NCBI GenBank assembly: GCA_007922305.1
Contig: ML677335.1
Span: 17,229,096-17,293,095 of the forward strand
DNA from: Dermatemys mawii
Lineage: Eukaryota; Chordata; Testudines; Dermatemydidae
Direction of reading: 5' to 3'
Length of the DNA stretch: 64,000 nt
Part shown: positions 41,701 to 48,666 of the stretch, one piece after another
Layout: every line of letters starts with the position of its first letter
Position numbering within the stretch: the stretch's first letter is position 1
Position numbers and translations under genes: made by a program
The notes under the pieces: model-generated
Databases searched by the model: none
What the model was told of the DNA's origin: nothing
What the model saw: only the letters and a program-made list of their open reading frames with translations

Positions 41701-42434
41701 TGCAAACCCCTCAGCCCGAGCCCAGAGCCCATACCCCTCTCCTGAACCCCAACTCCCTACCCCAGCCCATTGAAAGTGAGTAAGGGTGGAGAAGCGTTTA
41801 CTATATTTCAGATTGGAAAATAGTCTCCACCAGCTCTACTGGGGATCTGGCAGTCAAAATCCCCAAGGCCAAGTATCGAGGTCCTGAAATTCTGACTAAC
41901 TCTGACTATGGCTTACAGCAGCATATGTTTTTTTATATACATAGAGAGACTCCTACTGATTTCAGTAGGAGCTGGATCAGATCTTAAGTGCACTGCTCAT
42001 AGACGATGTGAATCAGTGGCAGAGCTGGGTACAGAATTCAGGAGTCTTCCCTCCCAGTTCCTTAAAGCAACTACTTTCTTATCCTTTCAGCCAAAGGTGA
42101 GGTAGTAGTAGCACCAATGCAACATGCTGTCTTATGTGATTTTATACGAGGAACATCTCCTGTAAACATGACCATAGCTTGTGCTCATTGTGAACTGGAC
42201 TTGAATAAAATTACTTTGGCATGCAGACCATTATCAGTGATGTTGTATTAGTAATAATGCAATCCATACTTTAAAGAGAGAGAAAATTACATAACTTACA
42301 ACATTCATAAAGCATTCTGGATCAACAGTTATCTTCTTTAGCATTTCTTCTCCATGTTTAGTGTTCCATCTTATGAGTTCTTCTGAATATCTAATTCCTT
42401 GGAACAAATATGCCAACATAATAAACAGCTGCAT
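17503..42434 (-). CDS. LIPM: LIPM, lipase family member M (complete, nine coding exons)
   Basis: Exons on the - strand: 42434-42300, 40503-40389, 37827-37629, 36895-36786, 30214-30078, 27170-27030, 24859-24788, 21787-21716 and 17736-17503. All have GT-AG introns, matching phases and no stop, giving 404 residues. It is a secreted alpha/beta-hydrolase of the acid lipase family. The signal peptide '[13 protein letters not shown]' and 'VDPECFMN' resemble LIPM. Residue 181 is the nucleophile Ser, in A-H-S-Q-G instead of the usual G-x-S-x-G. D350 ('[13 protein letters not shown]') and H379 ('EWEHLDF') complete the triad. The oxyanion-hole His-Gly is His-Pro (93-94). '[13 protein letters not shown]' is conserved. 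LIPM in mammals is expressed in differentiating epidermis. Position next to ANKRD22 supports orthology. The start codon sits just after a likely acceptor (ttcacacag), so a 5' UTR exon probably exists upstream. Confidence 0.93.
18285..18470 (+). repeat. MIR-like SINE in LIPM intron 8
   Basis: The same core pattern as 16865-17035, more diverged: 'cacaaaccttaatgaattc', then 'cacagcaatcctataagg', then 'tgacagagccaggaac'. Confidence 0.55.
18532..19307 (-). mobile_element. Solo LTR, family A copy 1 (LIPM intron 8)
   Basis: The element runs TGTGCC...ATCACA and is flanked by the 4-bp duplication ACAC (18528-18531 and 19308-19311). It is the same family as 28317-28976 (opposite orientation) and 33302-33963 (same orientation). 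TG...CA ends and a 4-bp duplication fit an ERV1-like or Gypsy-like LTR. There is no internal coding region, so it is solo. It is the longest and most diverged of the three copies. Confidence 0.75.
19737..21235 (-). mobile_element. CR1 LINE 3' part with RT C-terminus (LIPM intron 8)
   Basis: The tail begins at 19737 with the CR1 terminal 'catagaatcatagaata' motif. The frame at 20579-21148 codes the C-terminal half of the CR1 reverse transcriptase ('[16 protein letters not shown]', then '[20 protein letters not shown]'). The catalytic F-A-D-D box is kept, but the frame shifts repeatedly elsewhere. It is 5'-truncated and split by the hAT element at 19914-20318. The upper end is approximate. Confidence 0.88.
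19914..20318. mobile_element. hAT-type non-autonomous element nested in CR1, 405 bp
   Basis: It starts CAGGGCATAGCCAGG and ends CTTAGCTACGCTACTG, which are inverted ends. It is flanked by ATTCCACT (19906-19913) and ATTCCAGT (20319-20326), an 8-bp target duplication of the CR1 'cattccagtgcttc' site with one mismatch. Inside are an 18-base A tract and a direct repeat of ggaccgggtcctcgat (about 20139 and 20164). The family differs from 3806 and 11423. Confidence 0.75.
21716..21787 (-). CDS. LIPM: LIPM exon 8
   Basis: The acceptor is gtaattaatag and the donor is cag|gtaggt. The 24 codons read '[20 protein letters not shown]' then 'KYNQ'. The length matches exon 8 of the second lipase at 60827-60898. 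Confidence 0.93.
21788..24787. other. LIPM intron 7
   Basis: A 3 kb intron. 22150-22290 repeats a 'tccatatttacactaagtg' motif that suggests an old interspersed repeat, and 23485-24700 is a further repeat listed separately. No gene was recognised. Confidence 0.6.
23485..24700. repeat. Unclassified composite repeat with tRNA-like boxes
   Basis: The stretch is framed by 'tggatccacaaag' and 'tatggatctgggcc' motifs. It contains tRNA-like words (tagctcagtggatagg at about 23907, ggttcagttcctc at about 23949, and agcctggtggttagaac at about 24146). These look like the A and B boxes of a tRNA-derived SINE, but no tRNA cloverleaf can be folded by eye. Boundaries and family are uncertain. Confidence 0.3.
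24788..24859 (-). CDS. LIPM: LIPM exon 7
   Basis: The acceptor is ttcttttcag and the donor is cag|gtattt. The 24 codons read '[20 protein letters not shown]' then 'HWRQ', the strongly conserved 'PAGTSVQN' segment. Confidence 0.95.
24905..25175 (-). repeat. CR1-type LINE 3' fragment (old)
   Basis: The 'catagactttaaggccagaa' and 'gatcatctagtctgatatc' words are the 3' tail of an old amniote LINE in reverse orientation. No coding frame remains. Confidence 0.5.
27030..27170 (-). CDS. LIPM: LIPM exon 6 (cap domain)
   Basis: The acceptor is ttcttttcag and the donor is atg|gtaagt. Its 47 codons are two fewer than usual for this family. It is Cys-rich ('[19 protein letters not shown]'); the first Cys aligns with the cap-domain disulfide Cys, and the shortening lies in the helix between the paired Cys residues. 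Confidence 0.93.
27291..27742 (-). mobile_element. Solo LTR, 452 bp (LIPM intron 5)
   Basis: Read on the - strand it starts TGTTACGG and ends CTGCAACA, with TG...CA ends. It has an AATAAA polyadenylation signal at about 27358-27363 about 70 bp before its end. No matching flanking duplication was seen, so it may have been rearranged or may be the remainder of a recombined provirus. It is unrelated in sequence to the other LTRs in the window. Confidence 0.6.
28317..28976 (+). mobile_element. Solo LTR, family A copy 2 (LIPM intron 5)
   Basis: The element runs TGTGACGG...TTTGTCACA (660 bp) with exact 4-bp flanks CTAT (28313-28316 and 28977-28980). A TATA-like gataaaaacc at about 28530 sets the + orientation. 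Its - strand open frame (28527-28952) is a non-coding by-product also present in other copies. Confidence 0.8.
30078..30214 (-). CDS. LIPM: LIPM exon 5
   Basis: The acceptor is tttttcttag and the donor is aag|gtatgt. It codes '[20 protein letters not shown]', '[20 protein letters not shown]' and 'ETLLK', preceded by two bases completing a Gly codon. Confidence 0.95.
30350..30632 (+). mobile_element. CR1 LINE 3' end, forward orientation (LIPM intron 4)
   Basis: It shows the standard CR1 3' tail: 'aggaaaaacttcctaac', 'ggaataggcttctaaggga', 'ggaatccccatcattggagg' and 'tgcagccctatgattctgt'. Only the last part of the element is present. Confidence 0.75.
30826..31564 (+). repeat. Left (forward) LTR of the ERV
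   Basis: It starts TGTAGTAAGATGAGG and ends ACAACA. A TATA box (gtataagaat) lies at 31231-31240 and AATAAA at 31384-31389, placing U3, R and U5 in order. U3 holds short repeated 'cgtagag' words just before the promoter. The open frames on its - strand (31199-31530) are by-products. Confidence 0.8.
31566..31583 (+). other. Primer binding site, tRNA-Trp type
   Basis: TGGTGACCCCG at 31566-31576 directly follows the LTR end. It matches the start of the tRNA-Trp-complementary site used by avian alpharetroviruses; the next bases diverge, so the site looks altered or mutated. A splice-donor-like gtgagtaag lies at about 31588. Confidence 0.6.
31630..32628 (+). CDS. ERV gag-position open reading frame, 332 aa
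   Basis: An uninterrupted 332-codon frame begins 65 bases after the LTR, where gag is expected. I recognise no capsid major homology region and no CCHC zinc knuckle. The N-terminal third is basic and Trp-containing ('[17 protein letters not shown]'). The middle is Gln/Pro-rich. From about residue 225 it is a likely coiled coil ('[20 protein letters not shown]' and on). The frame is either the N-terminal part of a divergent gag or a different internal gene. The following frame (32638-33099) looks like decay. The gag assignment rests on position. Confidence 0.5.
   Translation: MTENRELRNPLFPSLQIPTEFDNSWTCWIASKGGPYEFKKESGETWTGIGREIVETEALKNSNKSKKAKILQLMSTAVKWLKQHATKLSGQVTVTKKELKESKEATQPWNASIPLAGWQAAQRQPAQEQNKTLKTAARNLPKICVPSPVITISGKQQASDSYPVPEEWGQKWKNVALVKLKDETGSIAVQPLSYDKSQVLVQPILEPRLVPVRTEQASAQMGQVAHNTFTELVNQMQEKMEQFTEHIRRQELRLNRREVNKKKFQSQKLKLSRLTSKIDALTHGVAQKQLTAAKKGTPNIHLACRQTQQTLGEQIQVLQEQIITPTLISEPG
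33302..33963 (-). mobile_element. Solo LTR, family A copy 3, nested in the ERV
   Basis: The element runs TGTGACAAAG...CCGTCACA (662 bp) with exact 4-bp flanks CCAT (33298-33301 and 33964-33967). It is very similar to 28317-28976 in reverse orientation. Its location inside the ERV shows it inserted after the ERV did. Confidence 0.8.
33968..35777. other. AT-rich ERV interior, no recognisable gene
   Basis: This lies between the nested LTR and the R fragment. It is strongly AT-rich with only short open frames, and I recognise no pol or env motif. It may be decayed retroviral sequence or unrelated DNA captured in the element. Confidence 0.5.
35778..35845 (+). repeat. Forward R-region fragment of the ERV LTR
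   Basis: About 68 bp matching the forward LTR from aactgcacggtgcttcgg through AATAAA to tactagactctgtg. It lacks U3 on its left and joins straight to reversed U5 on its right. It ends near where the polyadenylation site of R would be expected. Confidence 0.75.
35846..36563 (-). repeat. Inverted right LTR of the ERV
   Basis: The reverse complement of the left LTR, from within U5 through R to the U3 start (cctcatcttactag). Over the outer 160 bases of U3 I count roughly 5 per cent differences from the left copy. The last bases of U5 are missing at the junction with the R fragment. The open frames at 35792-36190 and 35850-36119 are by-products. Confidence 0.85.
36786..36895 (-). CDS. LIPM: LIPM exon 4 (nucleophile elbow)
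   Basis: The acceptor is tctctgtag and the donor is ttag|gtacg. It codes '[20 protein letters not shown]' and '[16 protein letters not shown]'. It contains the catalytic Ser in an Ala-His-Ser-Gln-Gly context; the Ala codon is GCG. Confidence 0.95.
37629..37827 (-). CDS. LIPM: LIPM exon 3 (oxyanion-hole region)
   Basis: The acceptor is ctttcttttcag and the donor is ttcag|gtagag. It codes '[18 protein letters not shown]', '[20 protein letters not shown]' and '[10 protein letters not shown]'. The usual His-Gly after 'FLQ' is His-Pro. Confidence 0.95.
39245..40120. repeat. GC-rich interspersed repeat, copy 1 (LIPM intron 2)
   Basis: It contains 'gatctcccagtcgatcgc', then 'cccattggccaggaacgggg', and ends in a C-rich tail of 'ccccagccctgagc' units. 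The same order is found at 40955-41810, and a related sequence at 47130-47890. The open frames (such as 39247-40050, 267 codons) come from its lack of A/T-rich stop codons. The class is not known to me. Confidence 0.6.
40389..40503 (-). CDS. LIPM: LIPM exon 2
   Basis: The acceptor is ggctccctgcag and the donor is aacacag|gtatga. It codes 38 residues ('[20 protein letters not shown]' then '[10 protein letters not shown]') plus one base of a split Gly codon. This is the conserved N-terminal strand region of the acid lipases. Confidence 0.95.
40526..40610. repeat. AT microsatellite with a perfect hairpin next to LIPM exon 2
   Basis: (TA)n and (TATC)n tracts. Within them, 40564-40580 and 40593-40609 are perfect 17-base inverted repeats around a 12-base loop. 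The hairpin lies about 60 bases upstream (in gene sense) of the exon 2 acceptor. Confidence 0.75.
40955..41810. repeat. GC-rich interspersed repeat, copy 2 (LIPM intron 1)
   Basis: The same family as 39245-40120: 'gatctcccagttgatcgtga', 'cccattggccaggaatgggg' and a C-rich tail. Two copies lie about 800 bases apart on either side of exon 2. Confidence 0.6.
42300..42434 (-). CDS. LIPM: LIPM coding exon 1 (signal peptide)
   Basis: 45 codons from ATG (42432-42434) to GTT, with donor gtaagt. It encodes the signal peptide and a linker about 14 residues longer than in mammals. An N-V-T glycosylation sequon is created across the junction with exon 2. Upstream, ttcacacag|gtccaag looks like a splice acceptor. 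Confidence 0.9.
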
Positions 42435-42511
42435 CTTGGACCTGTGTGAAACAATTCATTTATCTGTTAATAGGAATGCTATGAACATACTGTATCTGTT
42501 TGCTTTACATT

Positions 42512-43795
42512 TCATAGAATCATAGAATTATAGAATATCGGGGTTGGAAGGGACCTCAGGAGGTCATCTAGTCCAACCCCCTGCTCAAAGCAGGACTAAG
42601 CCCAACTAAATCATCCCAGCCAGGGCTTTGTCAAGCCTGAGCTTAAAAACCTCTAAGGAAGGAAATTCTATCACCTCATTAGGTAACCCACTCCAGTGTC
42701 TCACCACTCTCCTAGTGAAAAAGTTCTTTCCTAATATCCAACCTAAACCTTCCCTACTGCAACTTGAGACCATTACTCCATGTTTTGTCATCTGGTACCA
42801 CTGAGAACAGTCTAGATCCATCCTCTTTAGCACCCCCTTTCAGGTAGTTGAAAGCAGCTATCAAATCTCCCCTCAGTCTTCTCTTCTGTAGACTAAACAA
42901 TCCCAGTTGTCTCAGCCTCTCCTCATAAGTCATGTGCTTCAGGCGCCTAATCATTTTTGTTGCCCTCCTCTGGACTCTTTCCAGTTTTTTCACATCCTTC
43001 TTGTAGTGTGGGCTCCAAAACTCGACACCAATATCGAATAGAGGGAAATGATCACATCCCTCGATCTGCTGGCAATGCCCCTACTTAGACAGCCCAAAAT
43101 GCCGTTAGCCTTCTTGGAAACAAGGGCACACTATTGACTCATATCCAGCTTCTCATCCACTGTAACCCCTACGTCCTTTTCTGTAGAACTGCTGCCTAGC
43201 CATTCGGTCCCTAGTCTTTAGCAGTTCATGGGATTCTTCCGTCCTAAGTGCAGGACTTTGCACTTGTCCTTCTTGAACCTCCTCAAATTTCTTTTGATGA
43301 GGTTCAGCACCCATGGGGCACTCGGCTTGATACCAGCTGCCAACTAGACATGGAGCCATTGATCACTACCCATTGAACCGAATGATCCAGCCAGCTTTCT
43401 ATCCACTTCATGGTCCATTCATCCAGCCCATACTTCTTTAACTTGCTGGCAACAATACTGTGGGAGACCGTATCAAAAGCTTTGCTAAGTCAAGGAATAG
43501 CACATCCACTACTTTCCCCTCATCCACAGAGCCAGTTATCTCATTATAGAAGGCAATTAGGTTAGTTAGGCATGACTTGCCCTTGGTGAATCCATGCTGA
43601 GTGTTCATCATCACTTTCCTCTCCTCTAGGTACTTCAGAATTGATTCCTTGAGGACTTGCTCCAGGATTTTTCCAGGGACTGAGGTGAGGCTGACTGGCC
43701 TGTATTTCCCCAGATCCTCCTCCTTCCCTTTTTGAAAGATGGGCACTGCATTTGCCTTTTTCCAGGCATCTGGGACCTCCTCTGATAACCATGAG
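42512..43795 (-). mobile_element. CR1 LINE with RT fragments, upstream of LIPM
   Basis: Reverse-oriented CR1. The tail begins at 42512 ('catagaatcatagaatta'). Frames on the - strand match CR1 reverse transcriptase: 'PIFQKGKEEDLGKYRPVSLT' (43438-43746) and '[20 protein letters not shown]' (42754-42993). There is an internal deletion near 43295-43320, so the F-A-D-D region is lost. It lies just 5' of LIPM exon 1. Confidence 0.88.
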
Positions 43796-43927
43796 TTTTC
43801 AAAGATTTATTTACTTTTATAGTAAGAAAAAAGCCAAGACTCTGGCCTAGAACTAAATACCTGCCCAAGGAACAGCTGACTGAGTTCCCTGGCCAGAAGG
43901 AATGTGTGAAAACATGGGAGGTGGCAG

Positions 43928-45960
43928 GTTTCAGAGTTGTAGCCGTGTTAGTCTGTATCAGCAAAAACAATGAGGAGTACTTGTTACACCTTAGAGACTA
44001 ACACATTTATTTAGGCGTAGGCTTTTATGGGCTAAAACCCACTTCATCAGATGCATGGAGTGGAAAATACAGTAGGAAGAAAAAGATGGGAGTTTCCTTA
44101 CCTATTCTAATGAGACAATTCAATTAAAGTTGGCTATTATCAGCAGGAAGAAAAAATGACTTTTGTAGTGGTAATCAGGGTGGCCAATTTCATACAGTTG
44201 ACAATAAGGTGTGAGTTACAGTAGAGGGAAAAATTAGCATGGGGAAATTAGTTTTTAGTTCTTGTAATAACCCATCCATTCCCAGTCTTTATTCAGGCCT
44301 AATTTGATGGTGTCCAGTTTGCAAATTAATTCCAGTTCTGCAGTTTCTCGTTGGAGTCTTTTTTGAAAGTTTTATTTGTTGAAGAATTGCCACTTTTAAG
44401 TCTGTTATTGAGTGTCCAGGGAGGTTGAAGTGTTTCCCAACTGGTTTTTGAATGTTATAATTCTTGATGTCTGATTTGTGTCCATTTATTCTTTTGCATG
44501 GAGATTGTCCGGTATGGCCAATGTACATGGCAGAGGGGCATTGCTGGCACATATCACATTGGTAGATGTGCAGGTGAATGAGCCCTGAAGGTGTGGCTGA
44601 TATGGTTAGGTCCTATAATGGTGTCCCTTGAATAGATATGTGGACACAGTTGGCGATGGGGTTTGTTGCAGGAATAGGTTTCTGGATTAGTGTTTTTGTT
44701 GTGTGGTGTGTAGTTGCTGGTGAGTATTTGCTTCAGGTTGTGGGGCTGCCTATAAGTGAGGACTGGCCTGCCTCCCAAGGTCTGTGAGAGTGAGGGATTG
44801 TGCTTCAGGATAGGTTGTAGATCCTTGATGATGCGCTGGAGAGGTTTTAGTTGGGGGCTGAAGGTGACAGCTAGTGGCTGTCTGTTACTTTCTTTGTTGG
44901 GCTTGTCCTGTAGTAGGTGACTTCTGGGTACCCTTCTGATTCTGTCAATCTTTTTCTCCACTTCACCAGGTGGGTACTGTTGTTTTAAGAACATGTTATA
45001 GAGATCCTGTAGGTGTTTGTCTCTGTCTGATGGACTGGTGTATCTTAGAGCTTGGCTGTAGACAATGGATCACGTGATGTGGTCTAGATGAAAGATGAAG
45101 GCATGTAGGTAAATATAGCGGTCAGTAGGTTTCTGGTATAAGGTGGTGTTTATGTGACCATCACTTATTTGCACTGCAGAGTCCAGGAAGTGGATCTCTT
45201 GTGTGGACTGATCCAGGCTGATGTTGATGGTGGGATGGAAATTGTTGAAATCCTGGTGGAATTCCTCAAGGAGCTATTTCCCATGGGTCCAGATGATGAA
45301 GATGTGATCAATGTAGCTCAGGCAGAGTAGGGACGCTAAGGGACGCAAGCTAAGGAAACATTGTTCTAAGTCAGCCATAAAAATGTTGGCACACTGTGGG
45401 GTCATGAGGGTACCTAGAGCAGTGCCACTGACTTGAAGATATACATTGTCCCCAAATCTGAGATAACTGTGGGTGAGGACAAAGTCACAAAGTTCAGCTA
45501 TCAGGTTTGCCATAACATTATTGGGGATACTGTTCCTAATGGCTTAAGGTCCATCTTTGTGTGGAATGTTGGTGTAGAGGGCTTCTACATCCATAGTGGC
45601 TAGGATGGTGTTTTCTGGAAGATGACCAATGGATTGTAGTTTCCTTGGGAAGTCAGTGGTGTCTCGAAGATAGCTGGAGTGCTGGTAGTGTAGGTCCTGA
45701 GGAGAGAGTCTACATAGCCAGACAATCCTGCTGTCAGGGTGCCAATGCCTGAGATGATGGGGCATCCAGAATTTCCAGGTTTATGGATTATGGATAGTGG
45801 ATAGAATATCCCTGGTTGCAGTTCTAGGGGGTGTCTGTGTAGATTTGTTCCTGTGCTTTTTCAGGTTGTTTCTTGAGCAGATGGTGTAGTTTCTTTTGGT
45901 AATCCTCAGTGGGATCAGAGGGTAATGGCCTGTAGAATGTGGTGTTAAAGAGCTGCCTAG
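43928..45960 (-). mobile_element. Penelope-like element with RT, GIY-YIG tail and terminal region
   Basis: Read on the - strand, it starts with part of the N-terminal region ('ITKRNYTICSRNNLKKHRNK'). The reverse transcriptase follows ('[19 protein letters not shown]', then 'VSGTALGTLMTPQCANIFMA'), then a GIY-YIG-type endonuclease ('AMYIGHTGQSPCKRINGHKS', 'PVGKHFNLPGHSITDL'). It ends in a terminal region (44060-43928) that matches the + strand copy at 5290-5425. The RT active site reads Y-I-D-H instead of Y-x-D-D, and the frames are broken by several stops and shifts. The copy is inactive and 5'-incomplete. Confidence 0.8.
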
Positions 45961-48198
45961 CAGCCTCTCAGCTTCTGCTTGGGATGGCAGTAGCTCCCAA
46001 GCCCACCTCTTCTGCCTGTGGCCCTGCCCATATTCCACCCCTGTTCTGCTCCAGGGACTGCCTCCTGCTCCGCCCAGGCCCTGCCCCTTCTCCACTGTCT
46101 CCCCTCCCACTCCCTGCTCACCCCCACTCATCACGTGCACATCCCCTTCCAGCCAAATCCCTGAACCCAAGCAAATCATATTTGAAAATAACCCTTCCAC
46201 TTTTCTGCAATTTCTTTCTAAAGAAAATGGAGCATGTTTTCCACTGTGTGCCAGATGGTGTTTGTGATGACTGGACATGCAGAAGGTACCTAATTAAAAG
46301 CACTAAACTTGGAAATAAAAAACATCAGTCACAGGTTTTTTGATATACCCTGATAGCTGACATGCAGGCAGCTTGCACTACGGCATTTTCAAGTGCCTCG
46401 ACCCCCTCTCATTGATCCTGGGGAACATATAATGGTAAACAGCCTTTAAAGCTAATTGAGAAATCTCTGCCCTTGCTTCACACAATAAAACAAGGTGTCA
46501 GGCCTCACCTTCAGCTGGCATTTGCACCCTGAAAGGAAGAAAATGGCTGGAATCAGACTGCAAAAGCTGGCACCCTTGGCACCAGCATATATTCCAAACA
46601 GCCATGGTGAGTTCCTCTAAGGTTGGAAAGGAAGGAACCCTCTCATGTAGACCACTGTTATATGAGCAAAGAATACACATGTACTATCTCAGCCCTGCAG
46701 CTCCAGTCCTTCTGCTTACTTCAGAGACAACTTTGGGCAATGGAAATAAATAAAAACTTACTAATCCATGACAATATTATTTCTTTGGATTTCTACATGC
46801 CCAGTGCAGAATGTCTGTATGAGTTGGGGGCACCTTTGACTTCAAGATGTATAACAGGGCACAACTCCGCCATCATATTTTTATATAATCAATAAGTGTG
46901 TCAGAAAAAAATAATTCTGTTTTGCAAAAAATAAATAAATTTTAAATTGAGGTTTCAGAATTTGTTTTCATTCCACATTGGAACAAAACAAAAAGAGACC
47001 TGAAACTTTTTGCTAAAAAAACAGAGGAAAAGAGACACACCTCAGACAGCCAATATTCCAGTGGTTTGGTGACTCCCCAGTCAAAAAGGGACCCAGGTGT
47101 GGAGCCAATACTGCTGACTGGGCTGGTAAAAGTCCGCTTGGTGGTACAGTAGGGATGGCAGACTCTCTGCCCGGCTCTGCACAGCTCCCAGAAAGCAGCT
47201 GGCATATCCCTCTGGCTCCTAGGTGGAGGTGTGGCCACAGGGGCTCCATGCCCTGCCCCCCTCCCCCCACCAAGCGCTGGCTCTGCAGCTCCCATTGGCT
47301 GGAAACCATGGCCAATGGGAGTTGTGGTGGTGGTGCCTGCAAGGGTGGAAAGCATGCAGACTGCCCCAGGCTGCCCCTCTGTCTAGAAGTGGAGGGACAT
47401 GTCTCTGCTTCCCAGGAACCACCTGAGGACAGTGCCACCCAGAGCCTACATCCTGAACTCCCTCACACACTCCAAACCTCTGCTCCAGTTTGGAACCCCC
47501 TCCCACACCCAAACTCCCTCCTGGAGCCTGCATCCTGCGCCCCCTTCTGCACCCCAACCCCATGCCTCAAACCTGAGCCCCCCTCCACACTCCAAACACC
47601 TTGGCCCCAGTGCGGAGCATCCTTCTGCACTCCAAATCCCTCATGCTTGGCCCCACCCCAAAATCTGCAACCCCAGCTGGAGCCCTCACCTCCTCCCATA
47701 TTCCAAATCCCTTACTCCAGCCCTGAGCCCCCTCCCACACTCCAAACCCCTGCCTCATCCCAGTAAAGCGAGGCTGGGAGTGAGCACAGTTGGGAGAGAG
47801 TGGATGATGGAGAGTGGGGGGTGAAGCGAGCAGAGGCAGGGCCCTGAAGAAGGGACAGGGCAGGGACAGGGCCCCAGGGAATGAGCAGGCAAGAAAGTTT
47901 TGTTTTCTGCAATTAGAAAGTTGGTAATCCTATTAGGAAACAGTTTCAAGTCCCTGCTCTGAATCAGGCAGCAATGTCTCCTACAGCCCAAATGTGTGCC
48001 CAAACCACCAGGGTATTGGCTATTCTGGGGTCTCTCTCTTGACCTGACAAAGTTTCAGACAAAAATTCCCAATCAGCTCTAATAATCACTCCACACCAGC
48101 ATAACCAGCAAAGATATAATAGCAGAATCCTGTAACGAGGGCTCATACCACTAAATTTTTCAGTGCCCCTTGTAGCTTATTTACACAGTGATTTCTGA
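45961..48198. other. Intergenic, mixed repeat remains
   Basis: 45965-46140 is a C-rich repeat fragment, 46150-47125 has nothing I recognise, and 47130-47890 is the GC-rich repeat listed separately. No gene is supported. Long frames such as 47155-47766 are proline-rich by-products of the repeat. Confidence 0.55.
47130..47890. repeat. GC-rich interspersed repeat, related copy
   Basis: It contains 'gcagctcccattggctgg' followed by 'ccaatgggagttg' (an inverted pair) and a C-rich tail of 'ccctgagccccctcccac' units. It is related to, but not the same as, the copies at 39245 and 40955. Confidence 0.5.
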
Positions 48199-48385
48199 GG
48201 CCATGGTTACACTGGCACGTTATAGCGCTACAAAGCCCCCACGAGCGCTATAACCTCCTCCCCGTCCACACTGGCAAGGCACTAATAGCGCTATAACCGC
48301 TGAGTTATAGCGCTATTATTAATCCACCTCCTCATGGGGAATAAGGGCTGTAGCGCACCTGCTGTAGCGCTACAGGAAGAATGTG
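48199..48385. repeat. Harbinger left terminal region with AGCGCT palindromes
   Basis: After the inverted terminus, TAGCGCTA-type words recur at about 48224, 48245, 48286, 48309 and 48367. They alternate with ATAACC or GGTTAT steps. Their symmetry and repetition suggest binding sites for the element's own proteins. Confidence 0.6.
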
Positions 48386-48666
48386 GACACCCACTGCGCA
48401 TTAATTGGCCTCCAGCCTGTCCCATAATTCCCGTTCGAGCCACTCTGGTCATCACTTGCAAACTCTTTTGTCCTGTCCTCAGGTGACCACACATCAGACC
48501 CGCCCTTTAAAGTTCCAGGGAAATTTGAAAATCCCCTTCCTGTTTGCTCCAGCCAAGCGTGGCGTGCTCTCAGGGAATCCTTGCAGGTGATCATTCTCAT
48601 TGATCTGATTGATTGTGTGGCGTGATCTCAGGGAATCGTTGCAGGTGATCATTCTGATTGATCATC

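Noticed and set aside
45781..46278. 165-codon open frame on the - strand
   Set aside because: Only its last third matches the Penelope-like element; the first part is a GC-rich repeat fused by chance.
47155..47766. 203-codon proline-rich open frame
   Set aside because: It is a by-product of the C-rich tail of an interspersed repeat, with overlapping frames open on both strands.
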